From: Coniochaeta sp. PMI_546
Lineage: Eukaryota > Ascomycota > Sordariomycetes > Coniochaetales > Coniochaetaceae
DNA length: 64,000 bases
NCBI GenBank assembly: GCA_021432605.1
Contig: MU271164.1
Coordinates: forward strand, 266,087 to 330,086
Direction: 5' to 3'
Part shown: piece after piece, positions 1 to 10,983 of the stretch
Layout: each line of letters starts with the position of its first letter
How positions within the stretch are numbered: position 1 is the stretch's first letter
The notes under the pieces: model-generated
What the model was told of the DNA's origin: nothing
What the model saw: only the letters and a program-made list of their open reading frames with translations
Databases searched by the model: none
Made by a program: the position numbers and the translations under genes

Positions 1-171
1 AAGGTCAAGCGCATTACCCCAAGGCACCTCCAACTCGCTATCCGTGGTGACGAGGAGCTTGACACCCTGATTCGCGCCACGATTGCCTTCGGTGGTGTGC
101 TACCTCACATCAACCGAGCCCTCCTCCTCAAGGTCGAGCAGAAGAAGAAGAACAAAGCAGCAGAGGCCTAA
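1..171 (+). CDS. HTZ1: Histone variant H2A.Z, C-terminal part (5' end outside window)
   Basis: The window opens in frame in the last 56 codons of an H2A-family histone and reaches a TAA at 169-171. The residues cover the end of the histone fold and the C-terminal tail, including [17 protein letters not shown] and [19 protein letters not shown]. Lysine-rich [13 protein letters not shown] follows. The [10 protein letters not shown] wording and the lack of an SQE end point to H2A.Z rather than canonical fungal H2A, which ends in SQEL. H2A.Z replaces H2A in nucleosomes near promoters and heterochromatin borders. No intron lies in this part. I infer the variant from motif memory, not alignment. 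Confidence 0.9.
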   Translation, partial: KVKRITPRHLQLAIRGDEELDTLIRATIAFGGVLPHINRALLLKVEQKKKNKAAEA

Positions 172-1290
172 AGAAGAATAGAACACAACCTCTCTCGGTT
201 TCAGCTGTTCCTAAGGAGCTATTCTGTCTGCTCGCCGGTGGTACTACCCAGATCTGGATTTGTGTTTTTTATTTCTTTCCTTTTGGGAGATTCTATGCGA
301 TACGATGCGGATGCGTCCTGCTGGGTTTGAATCTTGGATGTCTTGAGCCGGCTTCATCTGGAAGGTCACGCGTCCCCGTCGGCAGTCTGATATACCGAGA
401 CTGCCCCGCCAGCTTCTGAGGTCGTGCCGCGACACACATGGCCAAGCTTGATGGGACGCGGGAGGCCAGGGGTCGGGCGTTACTGTCTTGGTGGGTGTGA
501 ATGCCAGAGATGAGTGATTTCGGGACTTCGAAATTAAAGCCCTGCTCAAAGGTCTCACTGGTCTCTGGCTTAAATATATGTATAACAACCTCTTCTTGCG
601 GGATAACCTGGGCGACATATCTTATGTTGGTCGCAAGGATGGCACATGGATAGCTAGATGCAGTAGCAATAAGACAGTGTGGCTGGTATCGATCCCTTGT
701 TCATTTTCGTGCTGTCTGTATTTGTGCCATTGATCGTCTTGTGTGTGGAGAATCGTACTGTACGTGTCACAAACTGCTATCCGCCCTTGTTCACGGCTTG
801 CCTAAGTCCAGATCTAGCGAGGAGCTGCAATGGCTCCAGGAAACCTTATATCTGGCTTCTCACGCTACCACAGTACACATTTTCTTCGACCACCTTTGCA
901 TTGTCGTTGTCATGGTGGTTCTGATAACTACTGGTATATTCCCGCTTTGGCACCTACATTTGTTATCGTCCAGCCTGCTTGTTTGTGCCCATCATCAAAC
1001 CATTGTAGCCAAGCTCTCCGTTGCTGTCTCTCATAAATCCGTCTTTACTGTCATATTCAACCCTCTCAGCATGGCGATATTCATTGGCTCGATGAGCGTT
1101 TCCGTTAAATGAATCGAAGTCAAGTAGTATCTCATTCGACTAGGTACAAATACCTTCGCACGACTCTGAGGTCCAACGGCCAGTCGCTAAGTCGCTGCCA
1201 AAGCAAACAGTGACCTGGAAATCTGAACAAATATTCTGCCCATGATATGGATCATTCGCACCCGGCGGCGATACAGAAGCAGTATATACT
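172..1290. other. Intergenic, no supported gene
   Basis: This is the 3' flank of H2A.Z and the 3' flank of the convergent gene at 1291-1947. Open frames occur on both strands but show no recognisable domain, signal peptide or splice pattern. Confidence 0.6.
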
Positions 1291-1947
1291 TCAAGGCTGT
1301 TGATCGTCTGTCCCGACTGGAGAGACAACATCGGGGGACCCAGCCTCTACCGCCTCACGCTCTTTCGCTGCGTAGAGAGTGTGACCACATTCGTTCGGGT
1401 AGTCGCAGTGCAAGGAGCAATCATGCTCTCCGCGGAGGTACATCTCCTCCTTTCGCTGAAGGGTCTCTAGTTGGGTCTCTGTGGATCGCGGGAGCCATAA
1501 TGCGGTTGATTTGGCGCCTCCTCGGTAGTACTCCTTCGGTTTCCACGTCATATATGCGGCTTTCTCCATTTCTTTCGTTCGTGATGTCTTATTCGCATTT
1601 TGGCATCTCGGGTTTGTTTCTCCTCGAACATGCTCATTCTCACGACGCCTCGCATTCCGTCTGATAATGGCCATCCTTCTCCAGCTGCCCCAGGCTGCCC
1701 ACCCTTCAAAGTCGAACTCGGAGCTGCATGGTCCCAGTTTCTTACTCCTCTGACGGGTTCGAGTCTGCCGATGCAAGTGAGGACTTGATAGTTGTGCTTC
1801 GGTGCTGCTGTGATGCGTCTTCTGGCAGAAGATATGAGAGCAGTGCAGACATCGTCGAGTGCACGACAGAACATACCACGTGCGGCACTTATGACATTGC
1901 CAGCGCCACGATGTTGAAGAGGGCGGCACAAGCCGTGGAGAAGACAT
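1291..1947 (-). CDS. Conserved fungal Cys-rich hypothetical protein
   Basis: This is an intronless 218-residue frame with an ATG at 1945-1947. Near the N-terminus it has a cysteine cluster, WRWQCHKCRTWYVLSCTRRC followed by LHC and FC (residues about 14-41). The centre has CSSEFDFEGWAAWGSWRR (about 74-91), and near the C-terminus there is HDCSLHCDYPNECGH. I recognise this arrangement (CHKC, C-SEFD-GW-WG-WRR, C-CDYP-EC-H) from uncharacterised filamentous-fungal proteins. The paired cysteines and histidines suggest metal binding, but that is inference. It converges on H2A.Z. The start could lie further upstream if an exon is missed. Confidence 0.65.
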   Translation of the reverse strand: MSSPRLVPPSSTSWRWQCHKCRTWYVLSCTRRCLHCSHIFCQKTHHSSTEAQLSSPHLHRQTRTRQRSKKLGPCSSEFDFEGWAAWGSWRRMAIIRRNARRRENEHVRGETNPRCQNANKTSRTKEMEKAAYMTWKPKEYYRGGAKSTALWLPRSTETQLETLQRKEEMYLRGEHDCSLHCDYPNECGHTLYAAKEREAVEAGSPDVVSPVGTDDQQP

Positions 1948-2723
1948 GTTGGCGGGGGTTCTGAGCCTCCAGGAAGAGGAGGTACTGCGCTGATAGCTTC
2001 ACCACTTTGGTGCTTGCTCGTTCCTTCCAGGGTTTAGCGATATCCTTCTGTACGAAAGCTGACTTCCCGTGGATACAAGAGAGTCAGGTTGCATATTTCG
2101 GTGGTCTGGTAGAGCGAAGCAGCGGATTATTGTACGTGTAGACTCTATGAATGTGTTTGACTTCCTCTAAGGTAGAATTTGGCTGTCTAACTGAGTGACT
2201 GGCTGAGTGTCCTTGTGTGCGTATGCGAACTGATTGTTCTGAAATCAAACTGACTGAATACGAAATATCAAACCAGTGATGGCAATAACATATTTCGAAA
2301 GTAACAATAGCGTAAAGTGACGAGTGGTGAAACGACGGCTACCAGTGGGCTGGTAGCTATAAATCACCGGAAATTCGGAATGAAGTGGTACACACCCTAC
2401 TTGTTCTCAACATAAAGGAACAGCTTACGATATTGAAACAGCTCAATAGACGAAAATAGACTGTTGGGATTACTTCTTTGTGCGCCTCGCCTTTTCTCGC
2501 GCTGTAGCTTCCTCATCTTCTACGAAGTCGCGGCAGTGTGGGATAAAGAATGATTACTCGAATTTGAGAAGTGTCAATGATTACAATGAATCTCTTGTGT
2601 CTCTCGACCAAGACCAGCACCAGACATGGAGCAGCTGCTCACTTCAAGCAGACAACTGTTCACCAGTCAGAAGGGTTATGCCAACTCAGTCTCCCTGCCA
2701 GACCAGGTCCTGAATAGCATCAT
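1948..2723. other. Intergenic, no supported gene
   Basis: This holds the upstream region of the minus-strand gene ending at 1947 and the 3' flank of the minus-strand hydrolase. It is moderately AT-rich, and I see no coding frame worth calling. Confidence 0.55.
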
Positions 2724-3626
2724 CTAATGCTTCAGGAATGGGAGGATTGCTTTAACGTAGTCTTCATAGCCATCGATGAAAGGAACGTGACCCGCCTTCG
2801 GTATAACGACAAGTTCAACATTCTCGTTCTTTCTAGCGGCATCAAACCCTTTCTGCACCTCGTCCCTCATCTGTGCCATTTTCTCAGGCAAATCGGCATC
2901 CCTCTCCCCCACAATCAAGTTCACGTGTTCGACACACTCGGCAAGGCGGCCTACCAAGGGCCTAATGTCAAAGGTTTCCGACCTGAGCGCGGCAACACAG
3001 GTCTCGAAGCCATCGACACTCGTTGTTTGCATAAGTTTCCTAACACGACTCGCCTCGTCTGTGTTGGCGGCAATCCACTGAGCACCGAACCAACGCTCCA
3101 TGGTTTCGTCGACAGCCTTGGCCATGGATCCAGCAGCTCGCGCGGCAGCCACACGAGGTCCGAAGGCATCAGGGGCTCCGGCATTGGAAGGAGAGCAGGC
3201 AATTGTATCACAGATGAGGAGGTTGCGGATCATTCCTGGATGACGGACGGCGAAGACGACGCCTAGCGCAGCACCCATAGAAACGCCGATCCAGGCATGC
3301 AAGCTAGGAGTCAATGTACTGGGACTATTGACGCCGCTGAACCACTGGGTGATCTCTGGGCTCGTCAGAAGGGTATAGACATCCTCGGCCAATGAATCAA
3401 AGGTTGTGGAAGACAGATCTGAGGGCACGCCCGACTGCCCATGGCCAGGGTGATCATAGCGGATGACCCGGAAACCTTCACCATGGAGAACCGAGACGAC
3501 TCGATCCCAGAATCCGTACTGAGCGGAAAGGGAGTTTGAGAGCAGGATAGTGGGTCGGGTTGGCTCTGTCTTGTAGGTGAATTCGTACGAGAGGGGCCGG
3601 CCTGAAGGAAGTTTGAAGACCTCCAT
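2724..3626 (-). CDS. Alpha/beta hydrolase, 3-oxoadipate enol-lactonase-like
   Basis: A single-exon 300-residue protein from an ATG at 3624-3626 to a TAG. It has the full alpha/beta hydrolase fold: the oxyanion-loop region TILLSNSLSAQYGFWD (27-41), YDHPGHGQSG (57-66), the nucleophile elbow GVSMG with Ser116, an acid in VGERDADLP (Asp243 or Asp245), and the catalytic His280 in AGHVPF. Family knowledge places this pattern near PcaD-like enol-lactonases, which hydrolyse beta-ketoadipate enol-lactone. The true substrate is not visible. It is divergently placed from the P450 at 4432, with about 0.8 kb between starts. A related hydrolase domain sits in the fusion gene at 10984-12603, so the two may be diverged paralogues. 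Confidence 0.85.
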   Translation of the reverse strand: MEVFKLPSGRPLSYEFTYKTEPTRPTILLSNSLSAQYGFWDRVVSVLHGEGFRVIRYDHPGHGQSGVPSDLSSTTFDSLAEDVYTLLTSPEITQWFSGVNSPSTLTPSLHAWIGVSMGAALGVVFAVRHPGMIRNLLICDTIACSPSNAGAPDAFGPRVAAARAAGSMAKAVDETMERWFGAQWIAANTDEASRVRKLMQTTSVDGFETCVAALRSETFDIRPLVGRLAECVEHVNLIVGERDADLPEKMAQMRDEVQKGFDAARKNENVELVVIPKAGHVPFIDGYEDYVKAILPFLKH

Positions 3627-4431
3627 GTTCGCGATCTAGAATGCCAAGTATAGGCAGATAAAGTAACTCCAACAAAGGCTGAGTTAGCAGGGAATGGAAA
3701 GGAAGAGTTGTGATTCGTATCTGGTAGTTGCAGAGGGACAACCGACGATGGGCGAGTTTGAAGTGTCGAATTGTGCAATCACGAAGTCGAAAACATTGGT
3801 GGAGGTGTGTTGAGGTGGGGTAGTTCAATTTGGCGGGCAAAGGGAGGAGGGAGCGACGTTTGAACAAGATCGATATGACTTCAGTTTTGTGGAATGTCTC
3901 CGGGCTCCAATCACGCACCTCCCATACCAATGTAAGATATACGGGAAGGTGGGATACGAGTACCTCTGGAATGATGCAAGCATCATATCGTCGACTTAGA
4001 AACATAGTGAAGACCCGACACCTGTCCCAAGCGAGTCATCCCCTCTCTGGCCACCGAGTTTATTCAATGGCCGGATACTGACTCGAAAGAACTTTCGATT
4101 GTTTGCAATTCCTAATGAATCGGGAACTTCTAGGAGTATGATTACTTATTGAGTCACTTCATGTCATCTTCCTCTGCTCATTGCATGTACTCCCAAACCA
4201 CAGTCAATATGCTCGGATCACTACCCCAGGCGGTTATGGTTATCCGCTACGCTGCGGATCAGCAGCCCGAGATCGACTTACGGACCTTGCTCCCACCATA
4301 TGTATAGTCACCCATATTGGAGAGTCTGTAGGTGCCTTAAATATCCCAGTCACCTTTACAAGCGGCGCATTTTGACTGCATCTCCTGTTCCACCGGTTCT
4401 GTCGCAAACATTGGTCCTAACATCGACAGCA
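3627..4431. promoter_or_regulatory. Divergent intergenic region between hydrolase and P450
   Basis: The two genes start on opposite sides of this stretch, so it must carry both promoters. I see no convincing TATA box or named operator. Possible co-regulation of the two genes is inference from layout. Confidence 0.4.
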
Positions 4432-6413
4432 ATGGCCTTCTCTATCCACGATAGGGTAATCCTGTTTGGAGGAGTTGCCACCATCGTCACGATAGCATAC
4501 TGGACCACCGTTGCTATCTATCGGCTATGGTTCCATCCATTGTCAAAGTTTCCGGGCCCCAAACTGAACGCTATCACATGGGTATGGAAATCCACATCAG
4601 GATGAACTGTACTGCTCGAGAGAAATGAATCTAACAAGGGCGTCTGTGATAGCTACCTGGTGTCATATGGACTCTCCGAGGCAGGATGCCCATGGAGACA
4701 CGAAAGCTCCACGACAAGTAAGTTACGCTCGGGGCCATGCCTGTCGAGGATCGGAAACTGATCATAGATCAGGTACGGCCCTGTCGTAAGACTGTCTCCA
4801 AATGAGCTCGCCTTCAACTCCGCCCAGGCATTCACGGATATTTACGGTCATCGCGCGGGGCGACTCGACTTGGATAAAGATCCCATCCACGTCGGAGCTG
4901 TCGACCCTGTACCTGGTGTCTCCACCATTTCCATGGCTGACCGGGAGAATCATGCTCGCCAGCGCAAAGCACTTTCACATGGATTCTCGAAGAAGGCACT
5001 CTGGGAGCAGGAAGCTGTCATCCAAGGTTTCGTCGATATGTTCATTGACCGGGTCCACGAGTTTGCCCAACGCAATGAAATGTTCGACATTGTAAAGTGG
5101 TACAACTTCCTCACCTTCGACATCATCGGCGACCTCAGTTTCGGCGAGTCCTTTGGCTGCTTGGACCGTGGTGAGTTTCATTTCTGGATTGGCTTGATTT
5201 TCGATGCCGTCAAGGCCGGGGCAATCGAACAGGCAAGCAGGCGTTTTGCGTCTCCGGGAACGTGGCTCCAGAAAAAGATACAGGGTTTCTACCAAGGTGA
5301 TCTCTCACAGAAAAGGGCGTCACACCTGAGCTATAGCAGGGAGAAGGTTATGAAGTATGCAGTTGTCGTCCGTTCAATGTCGGGTATCTCGTACTCACCA
5401 GTTTGCATAGGAGACTGGAAAACTCGAAGAGCACTCGGAAGGATTTCATCCATTACATCCTCAAGCAGGGCGAACACTACGATCTGTCACAAGACGAGGT
5501 CATAGTCAATGCGGCTCTGTTCATGTAAGTATATGGCTACGTTGTACAACTCTGGCATGACCACATCGTGCGACTGCGAGCTCGAGTCGAAGCAGAGCGC
5601 TAGCTCACCCCTATCATAGTGTTGCTGGTTCCGAAACCACCGCAAGCTCTTTAGCAGCTGTGACAAACTTCCTTTTGCGCAACCCGGCGTGTTTCGAAAA
5701 GGTAAAGGACGAAATTAGAACTAGGTTTGACTCAGAGGACGAGATAACACTGGCCGCTACCCTGGAAGACCTCCCATATATGAACGCCTGTTTAGAAGAG
5801 GGGTTGAGAATGTTCCCGCCCGCTCCAATTGGATTTTTGAGAAAGATTCAGCCGGAAGGAGATGTTGTTGACGGGCATGCAGTTCCTGGAGGAGTGAGTC
5901 TTCTATATCATTTCAAGTCACCTTCGTCAATCCCAAATCTACTAAGGACTAACTTTCCAAGACTTCTGTCTCGGTGAGCGCGTGGTGCGCTAGTCACAGC
6001 AGTGAGAACTTCAAGGATCCGGATAGTTTCATCCCGGAACGTTGGTTAGCCGACAAGTATCAGACAGACAAGAAACTGGCGAGCAGACCCTTTTCGCTTG
6101 GGCCACGCGGTTGCATTGGAAAAGAGTACGTCTCAAAGAACAGCCTCCAAGGGACTCCTTACCTGGGTTGTGAACTAAATGGCTATTCAGTCTCTCGTAC
6201 GTCGAGCAGCGTCTGACTCTCGCTCGGCTTATCTGGAACTTTGATCTTGCGAATGCGGACGACGCTTATGAGTGGGATTCAGAGGATAACATGAAGAACA
6301 TGAAGGCTTACTCCACGTGGCAGAAGCCTGGCCTGAGGGTCAAGGCGCACGACCGACACATGGGAAAGAGTGCATACTGGCAGAAGAGATCGAAGGCTTC
6401 AGAGATGCTCTGA
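4432..6413 (+). CDS. Cytochrome P450 monooxygenase, seven exons
   Basis: Exons read 4432-4581, 4653-4717, 4773-5354, 5411-5524, 5620-5893, 5962-6125 and 6191-6413. They join in frame with GT-AG introns of 55-95 bp and give 523 residues. A membrane anchor (about 8-30) leads into YRLWFHPLSKFPGPKLNAIT. Then come KLHDKYGPVVRLSPNELAF and HRAGRLDLDKDP. The I-helix motif AGSET is at 306-310, the ExxR pair is E364/R367, FIPERW is at 418-423, and the haem loop FSLGPRGCIG has Cys446. All catalytic signatures are intact, so it should be an active ER-bound haem enzyme. The N-terminal wording resembles fungal CYP65/isotrichodermin C-15 hydroxylase-like enzymes, but the substrate is unknown. The exon calls are mine, fixed by frame and motif continuity. 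Confidence 0.9.
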
Positions 6414-7206
6414 GAGCAAACATCATGTCGATGATGCCGGAAGAGCTGACTGTGCTGTTTTCACCATTGCCAAAACCTGCATCTATCAACTTCGGCGCTC
6501 TGTGTTGTAACTGCAGACGATTAAACCACGACAAAGGCACCAGATACGCAGTGTTGTGCACGACGTCATGTGGAAATGAATCCGGGTCATCAGATACGCC
6601 GAGGCTGACATGTTGGGGAACGCCTTGGCGGACTGGCAACCTGCGCTTCAGCGCCACCACAATATTACCCATCAGCCGATGGTATTTTTAGATGCCTCAA
6701 GTGCCTCGCAATTTTGACATGGCTTATTCCCAGAACAGGTCACTACTCGCGTTTCGTGATACACAAATGTAAGTTCTAGGACCTAGCCGTACAAACATCG
6801 CAGTGGGTTATCTCGTGATATTCTTAACTGTCCCAAGTTAGTAGTTTTGTTATGTCATGAGACACGGCATATGGTCCTTTGCGCTAGTCTGAATGGCCAA
6901 GACCAGCAGTCTTTGGTGGTGGCTTGAACCTCAATGTCACATCGGCAGGAGCAATATTATGAATACGAGAAGTATCGCATTTGTCGCCCACCTTCACTGC
7001 GTTGATGACCTGACCTGTGTGTCCTGCCTGAGAGCATATCATGATACCCAGGCCAAGCCCGGTGAGCAGGTAGACTATATAAGGGACACAGCTCCTTGAA
7101 GAGTAGCGAGACTACTGTTCTGCATCATCCATACAACATACAACGACATCAGGCTGTCTTCCAAACGTATCACCATAGTCACACTAACAATACACTTGTC
7201 TTCGGC
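6414..7206. other. Intergenic with TATA box before the secreted-protein gene
   Basis: This is the 3' flank of the P450 and the promoter of the gene starting at 7207. No further coding frame is supported. Confidence 0.5.
7075..7084 (+). promoter_or_regulatory. TATA-like box
   Basis: The string actatataaggg lies about 125 bp before the ATG at 7207, a plausible position for a fungal promoter with a short 5' leader. This is sequence match only. Confidence 0.4.
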
Positions 7207-7689
7207 ATGCAGCTCACATCTATTATTCTCGCCGTGACAGGCGCAGCCATGGCCACAGCCGCTGCTGTTGAGAGCCGCATCCCTCGACTGGGAGCGTTCG
7301 GTGTCTCGCAGACGTTCGGTTGCCCGCTTGCTAGTCAGGACTTCTTCGAGTTTGCCTTGGGCGCCCAGAGCGATGCCTGCCGAGCGTTCTACAACAACAC
7401 TACCTACGCCGCAATCAACGTCTACTACTGGCAGCCCCAATGTCTCCTCACACTCTTCACCACGCTCGACTGCAAGGACCCGGTGAGTACCTCGTCTCAG
7501 GCTTGGTTTGCTGTGTTTCTCTTGGCTAATGGCAGATGACAGGGCATTGTGTCTGGGCTTGGATGCTGGAGCCCGCCTGGCGGCATCAGTGCGTACAAGG
7601 TCACGGTGAGTTGACTGATTTTGTGATAGCAGGTCATGAATCAAAAATATGCTGACATCGCCAATGCGTGATAGTGCCCATATCTGTAG
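7207..7689 (+). CDS. Small secreted cysteine-containing protein (candidate effector)
   Basis: Three exons (7207-7482, 7543-7605, 7675-7689) join in phase 0 to give 117 residues. Residues 1-18 (MQLTSIILAVTGAAMATA) form a signal peptide. The mature part has exactly six cysteines, in GCP, DACR, QPQC, LDCK, LGCW and VTCPYL, fitting three disulfides. One N-glycosylation site (NNT) is present. The last exon encodes only four residues plus the stop, but it supplies the sixth cysteine, which supports the call. There is no known enzyme motif. Small secreted proteins of this kind are often host-interaction or surface factors, which is inference. I do not recognise the family. Confidence 0.75.
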
Positions 7690-7947
7690 ACTGTCTGGGC
7701 TTCAGTTTACTGTGGAATGGAGATGACGAGCATATACAGCGCCAAATTCACGTGTGTAATAGCTTGACTATCATTAGACTGCTCAGTGAAGAATACAGAT
7801 ATTCTCAATTTCCAGGTTGCATTTACGTGAATAAGAATGGGAGCAAAGATCTTAGGTATAAACAGTACATGTGTGTCGCACAAGCGAAGAGAAGTAAACA
7901 TTTGCAATTCTTGGGTGCGCTTCCTCACGTTGGGAGCAACAGCAAGA

Positions 7948-9963
7948 CTAGAGCATAGCGGCTGCTCCTGCAATCCCAATGACCAAAAAAGACGCCCGCG
8001 TCACAATCGACCCTTTCTTGGCACCGGCCGTTACCACCGAAGTCGGCTTGGAGGTAGGAGTGAATGTTGGTACATTGCTCCCCGAACCAGTGATGACAAA
8101 AGAGGGCGTAGACGACGGATTGTCGCAGTTCAGACATGGCGCGCTGATGCTAAGCGTTGTTGCAGGCCTCTCCGTAGTAGGGTAGAGAGCGGTCGATGCA
8201 GGGCAGAATGTTGTGGTCAACGTGACAACTTCCGTGGTAGCATGGCCATACGGGCACTGGTTGACTGTTGGTGGGCAGGAAGTGATAGTGTATACGGTGG
8301 TGCTCGAAAATGTAGAGGTTATTGTGGCGGGGTTTGTGGTATTGGGATACGAAGAGGAAGACGTGATCTGAGAACCAGGTGTTGTGGTTTTCGAGCCTGG
8401 TGTAGTTGAGGTTGTGCGGTGGGTGGTGGGCCCAGGGGTTGTCGTTGAAGTGGTTGGTTCCGTCCCACATCCTCCCACGATGGATGGGACCGCATCCGTG
8501 CCTTTACCGATGGCTACGAGTTCTGTGCCGCAGTTCGCAGCCTGCGCAAGATGCAGATTACGATTGTCCTGATCGTACACCACATATGCTGCCCTCAAGA
8601 AGCTGTCGCCTAGCACTGGCTCATCTGGTCTCAAGATGTTAGTATTATATAGTCTAAGTGCAGACTCGGGTGGGCAGATACTTGCCATCTTCAGGAAGCA
8701 CGCCTACGACGCAGATATTCAGGTCAGGCTGTCCCAGATCCCAGATGACATCCTTGTAAGCCACACGAATGATCTTGGCACCGAAGCCAAAATCGACGCT
8801 CCCGGGAGATCCTGCTATCGCGCAATCAACGACGTAGTAGCCCGATGGCTCGTCTAGGAATGCACCCGGAAACTCGGAAATGAACGCCTCCCCAATCGCT
8901 CTATATAAAGGCGTTGGAAGTCTGGTGAGAGTGCCTCCGCTGTCGAGAAATACAGGAAGGCCGGGCGAAGTGTCCGCATATAAAGAAGCTGCTGGGCCCG
9001 CGGGAGGGGTGACGCCGACGGAAGTTAAATAGATCCAGTATCTATAGGAAGTTAAACAGACTGGAGACGTTTGGCGACAAGATTATTGCCACACTGACCT
9101 GTTAGTACCTAGGGGAGCACTGGATGACGGAATGATGGCTCGCTTTTCGAGGTTACCTAGATATTTCTTTGTGTCGATGCCTCCGAAGATAACGGAACCT
9201 GCAAACGTCAGCAACACTTCTGTTTTTATTTGGTTCACATGGAGAACTCGCCGTCAGGGGAGTCAACGCTCCTCAAGTCCAAAGAGAACGCCCTGCTATT
9301 TATCTCGCCTTGCGTAACCATGGTGTCGAGAACAAAGGGGTATTTCGGAAGCCTACCTCCCAGATAGGGAGCAAGGCCTAGGATACCAAGAGGAATATCA
9401 TTGCTATCTGTATTGATCCCGAAGATCTGATCTTCGAGAACCACAGCTGTAAGTGCCAGTGGCACGCTTAGTACTATGTTTGACCTTTGACCCTTTGTAG
9501 TGTTGTCAGGAGAAGGTAACTCACACCCGAGAGTCACCACGTCTGTCACGTATTCGACCAAAGCCGACCCTTTGCCATAGCTCAACCGGAAACTGCTACC
9601 AGTGTCGTTGATTGTGCTACTGGCAGTGTAGTCAAAGCGGGGGAAGCTGTTGCAAAACTCGACTTGATTTGGTGCTGCCGAGCAGGTCGGGTTAACCCAG
9701 AAGTCCGAGGAGCCAGTGTCAATCACAACTACCACCGGTTGAGGAGGAGTTCCAACTGAGAGCTGTATAGTATACAAGGTCCCTGTCTTGCCGTTACTCA
9801 GAGGCACAGCGTCTTGTCTTTTCGCACTGTTGCGGCCGGTTAGGCCAGGTTCGTTGACGGCTGTAACAGGATACCTGATGAGTCCATGCCCAGCCTGAGA
9901 TTGACATCGAGCAAGGGTAGTAAATGGAACAAGAAAACCAAAGGAAGCAATCAGAGGCAGCAT
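7948..9963 (-). CDS. GPI-type secreted aspartic protease (pepsin family A1), one doubtful junction
   Basis: Exons, 5' to 3' on the minus strand, are 9963 to about 9239, 9198-9099, 9041-8682 and 8629-7948. It has a signal peptide (1-20) and a propeptide ending at a dibasic Kex2-like AKRQ (47-50). The first catalytic motif is VIDTGSSDFW with Asp82. A second motif, FLDSGGTLTRL, is in exon 3, and PVLGDSFLRAAYVVYD is at the start of exon 4. A long Ser/Thr/Pro-rich stalk and a hydrophobic end (FLVIGIAGAAAML) suggest a GPI anchor, as in yapsins/OpsB. Introns 2 and 3 keep frame. At intron 1 the visible donor (9238) and acceptor (9199) are one base out of phase, so this is either a frameshift allele, an assembly error or an unusual splice. 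It is otherwise full length, about 620 residues. Confidence 0.8.
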
Positions 9964-10983
9964 GTTGACGAGCGAAGGTATTCTTAAACGAGTGACTATG
10001 GTTTGAAGTCAAGGAGCAGAGAGCTAGGAAAGGCTTGGACTAATAACAGAGCAAATGACCAGCCTTTAGCAAGCAACATCAGAACGGTAGATAATGACTG
10101 ATTGCTCATTCACGAAGGGCTGTTCCTCGGGCAAGGCTCCTAGAGCCTCGCCTTAGCGGCCTTCCTTGGCTGCGAGAGTACGGATGATCACCCATGAGGC
10201 TTGCCCAGATTATTTACTGGGAGATTGGAAGGGAACATGTTCTGATTACCCCTTTGATGGTTGATGGATCCGTGGGCCAATGTTGTCACCCATCACCCCG
10301 CGTGTTGGTAGTAGGTGTGTCGTGTTCAGGGGTTGGCAGCGTCCCCTCGCAACACGGGTTGGTGGCCGTCGAGTCTTGGCGCTGCAAAGCTGAATGCATA
10401 CTGTGCTACGTTTGCGAAGACCTGCAAACAAGACCCTCCTGGTTGGCGAAGGTCCTGATTTACCACTGCAACATCCTTTGGGCGTCAGCCGCATGGAGGA
10501 GGTTGTGCAAATCGAAAAATCCGATCTCCTTCACTCGTGTCAGCACGGAACAACACCATCAATGCAGAGCATAAGCAGCCATGATGCAGGTGGATGCGAG
10601 GACAGTATGCAGCGATGCCCAGCGCAGGAGAGGCGTTCTCAGGAGCCTTCAATTGGTATATATTCTTCTGTCAAGACTTGATTTAAGGGGCGACTGTATC
10701 GTATTCTGGGACCGACGTGGTTGTCACGCCCCAGATACAAGCCGCTTTTGGTGTGGCTTATGCCGCTCAAGTTTCATAGTCAGCCACGATCGTGCACAAA
10801 AAGCAACTTGCCACGAACGCAACACAAACGATTGAGGTTCGGTTTGCAGTCGGAAGCAGTCGTGTCTTTTGTTCTTTGATCTAGACCTCTGGTGAGCCAT
10901 GTGTCAAAATCAAGACGCCCGGGAAATGTCATTTGACCACTCCTTGATATGCAAGGGCTCCGCAAGACCTGCGCTCTAGACTC
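9964..10983. other. Intergenic, no supported gene
   Basis: This is the promoter side of the protease and the 3' flank of the fusion gene, both on the minus strand. Open frames on the plus strand have no recognisable content. Confidence 0.5.
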
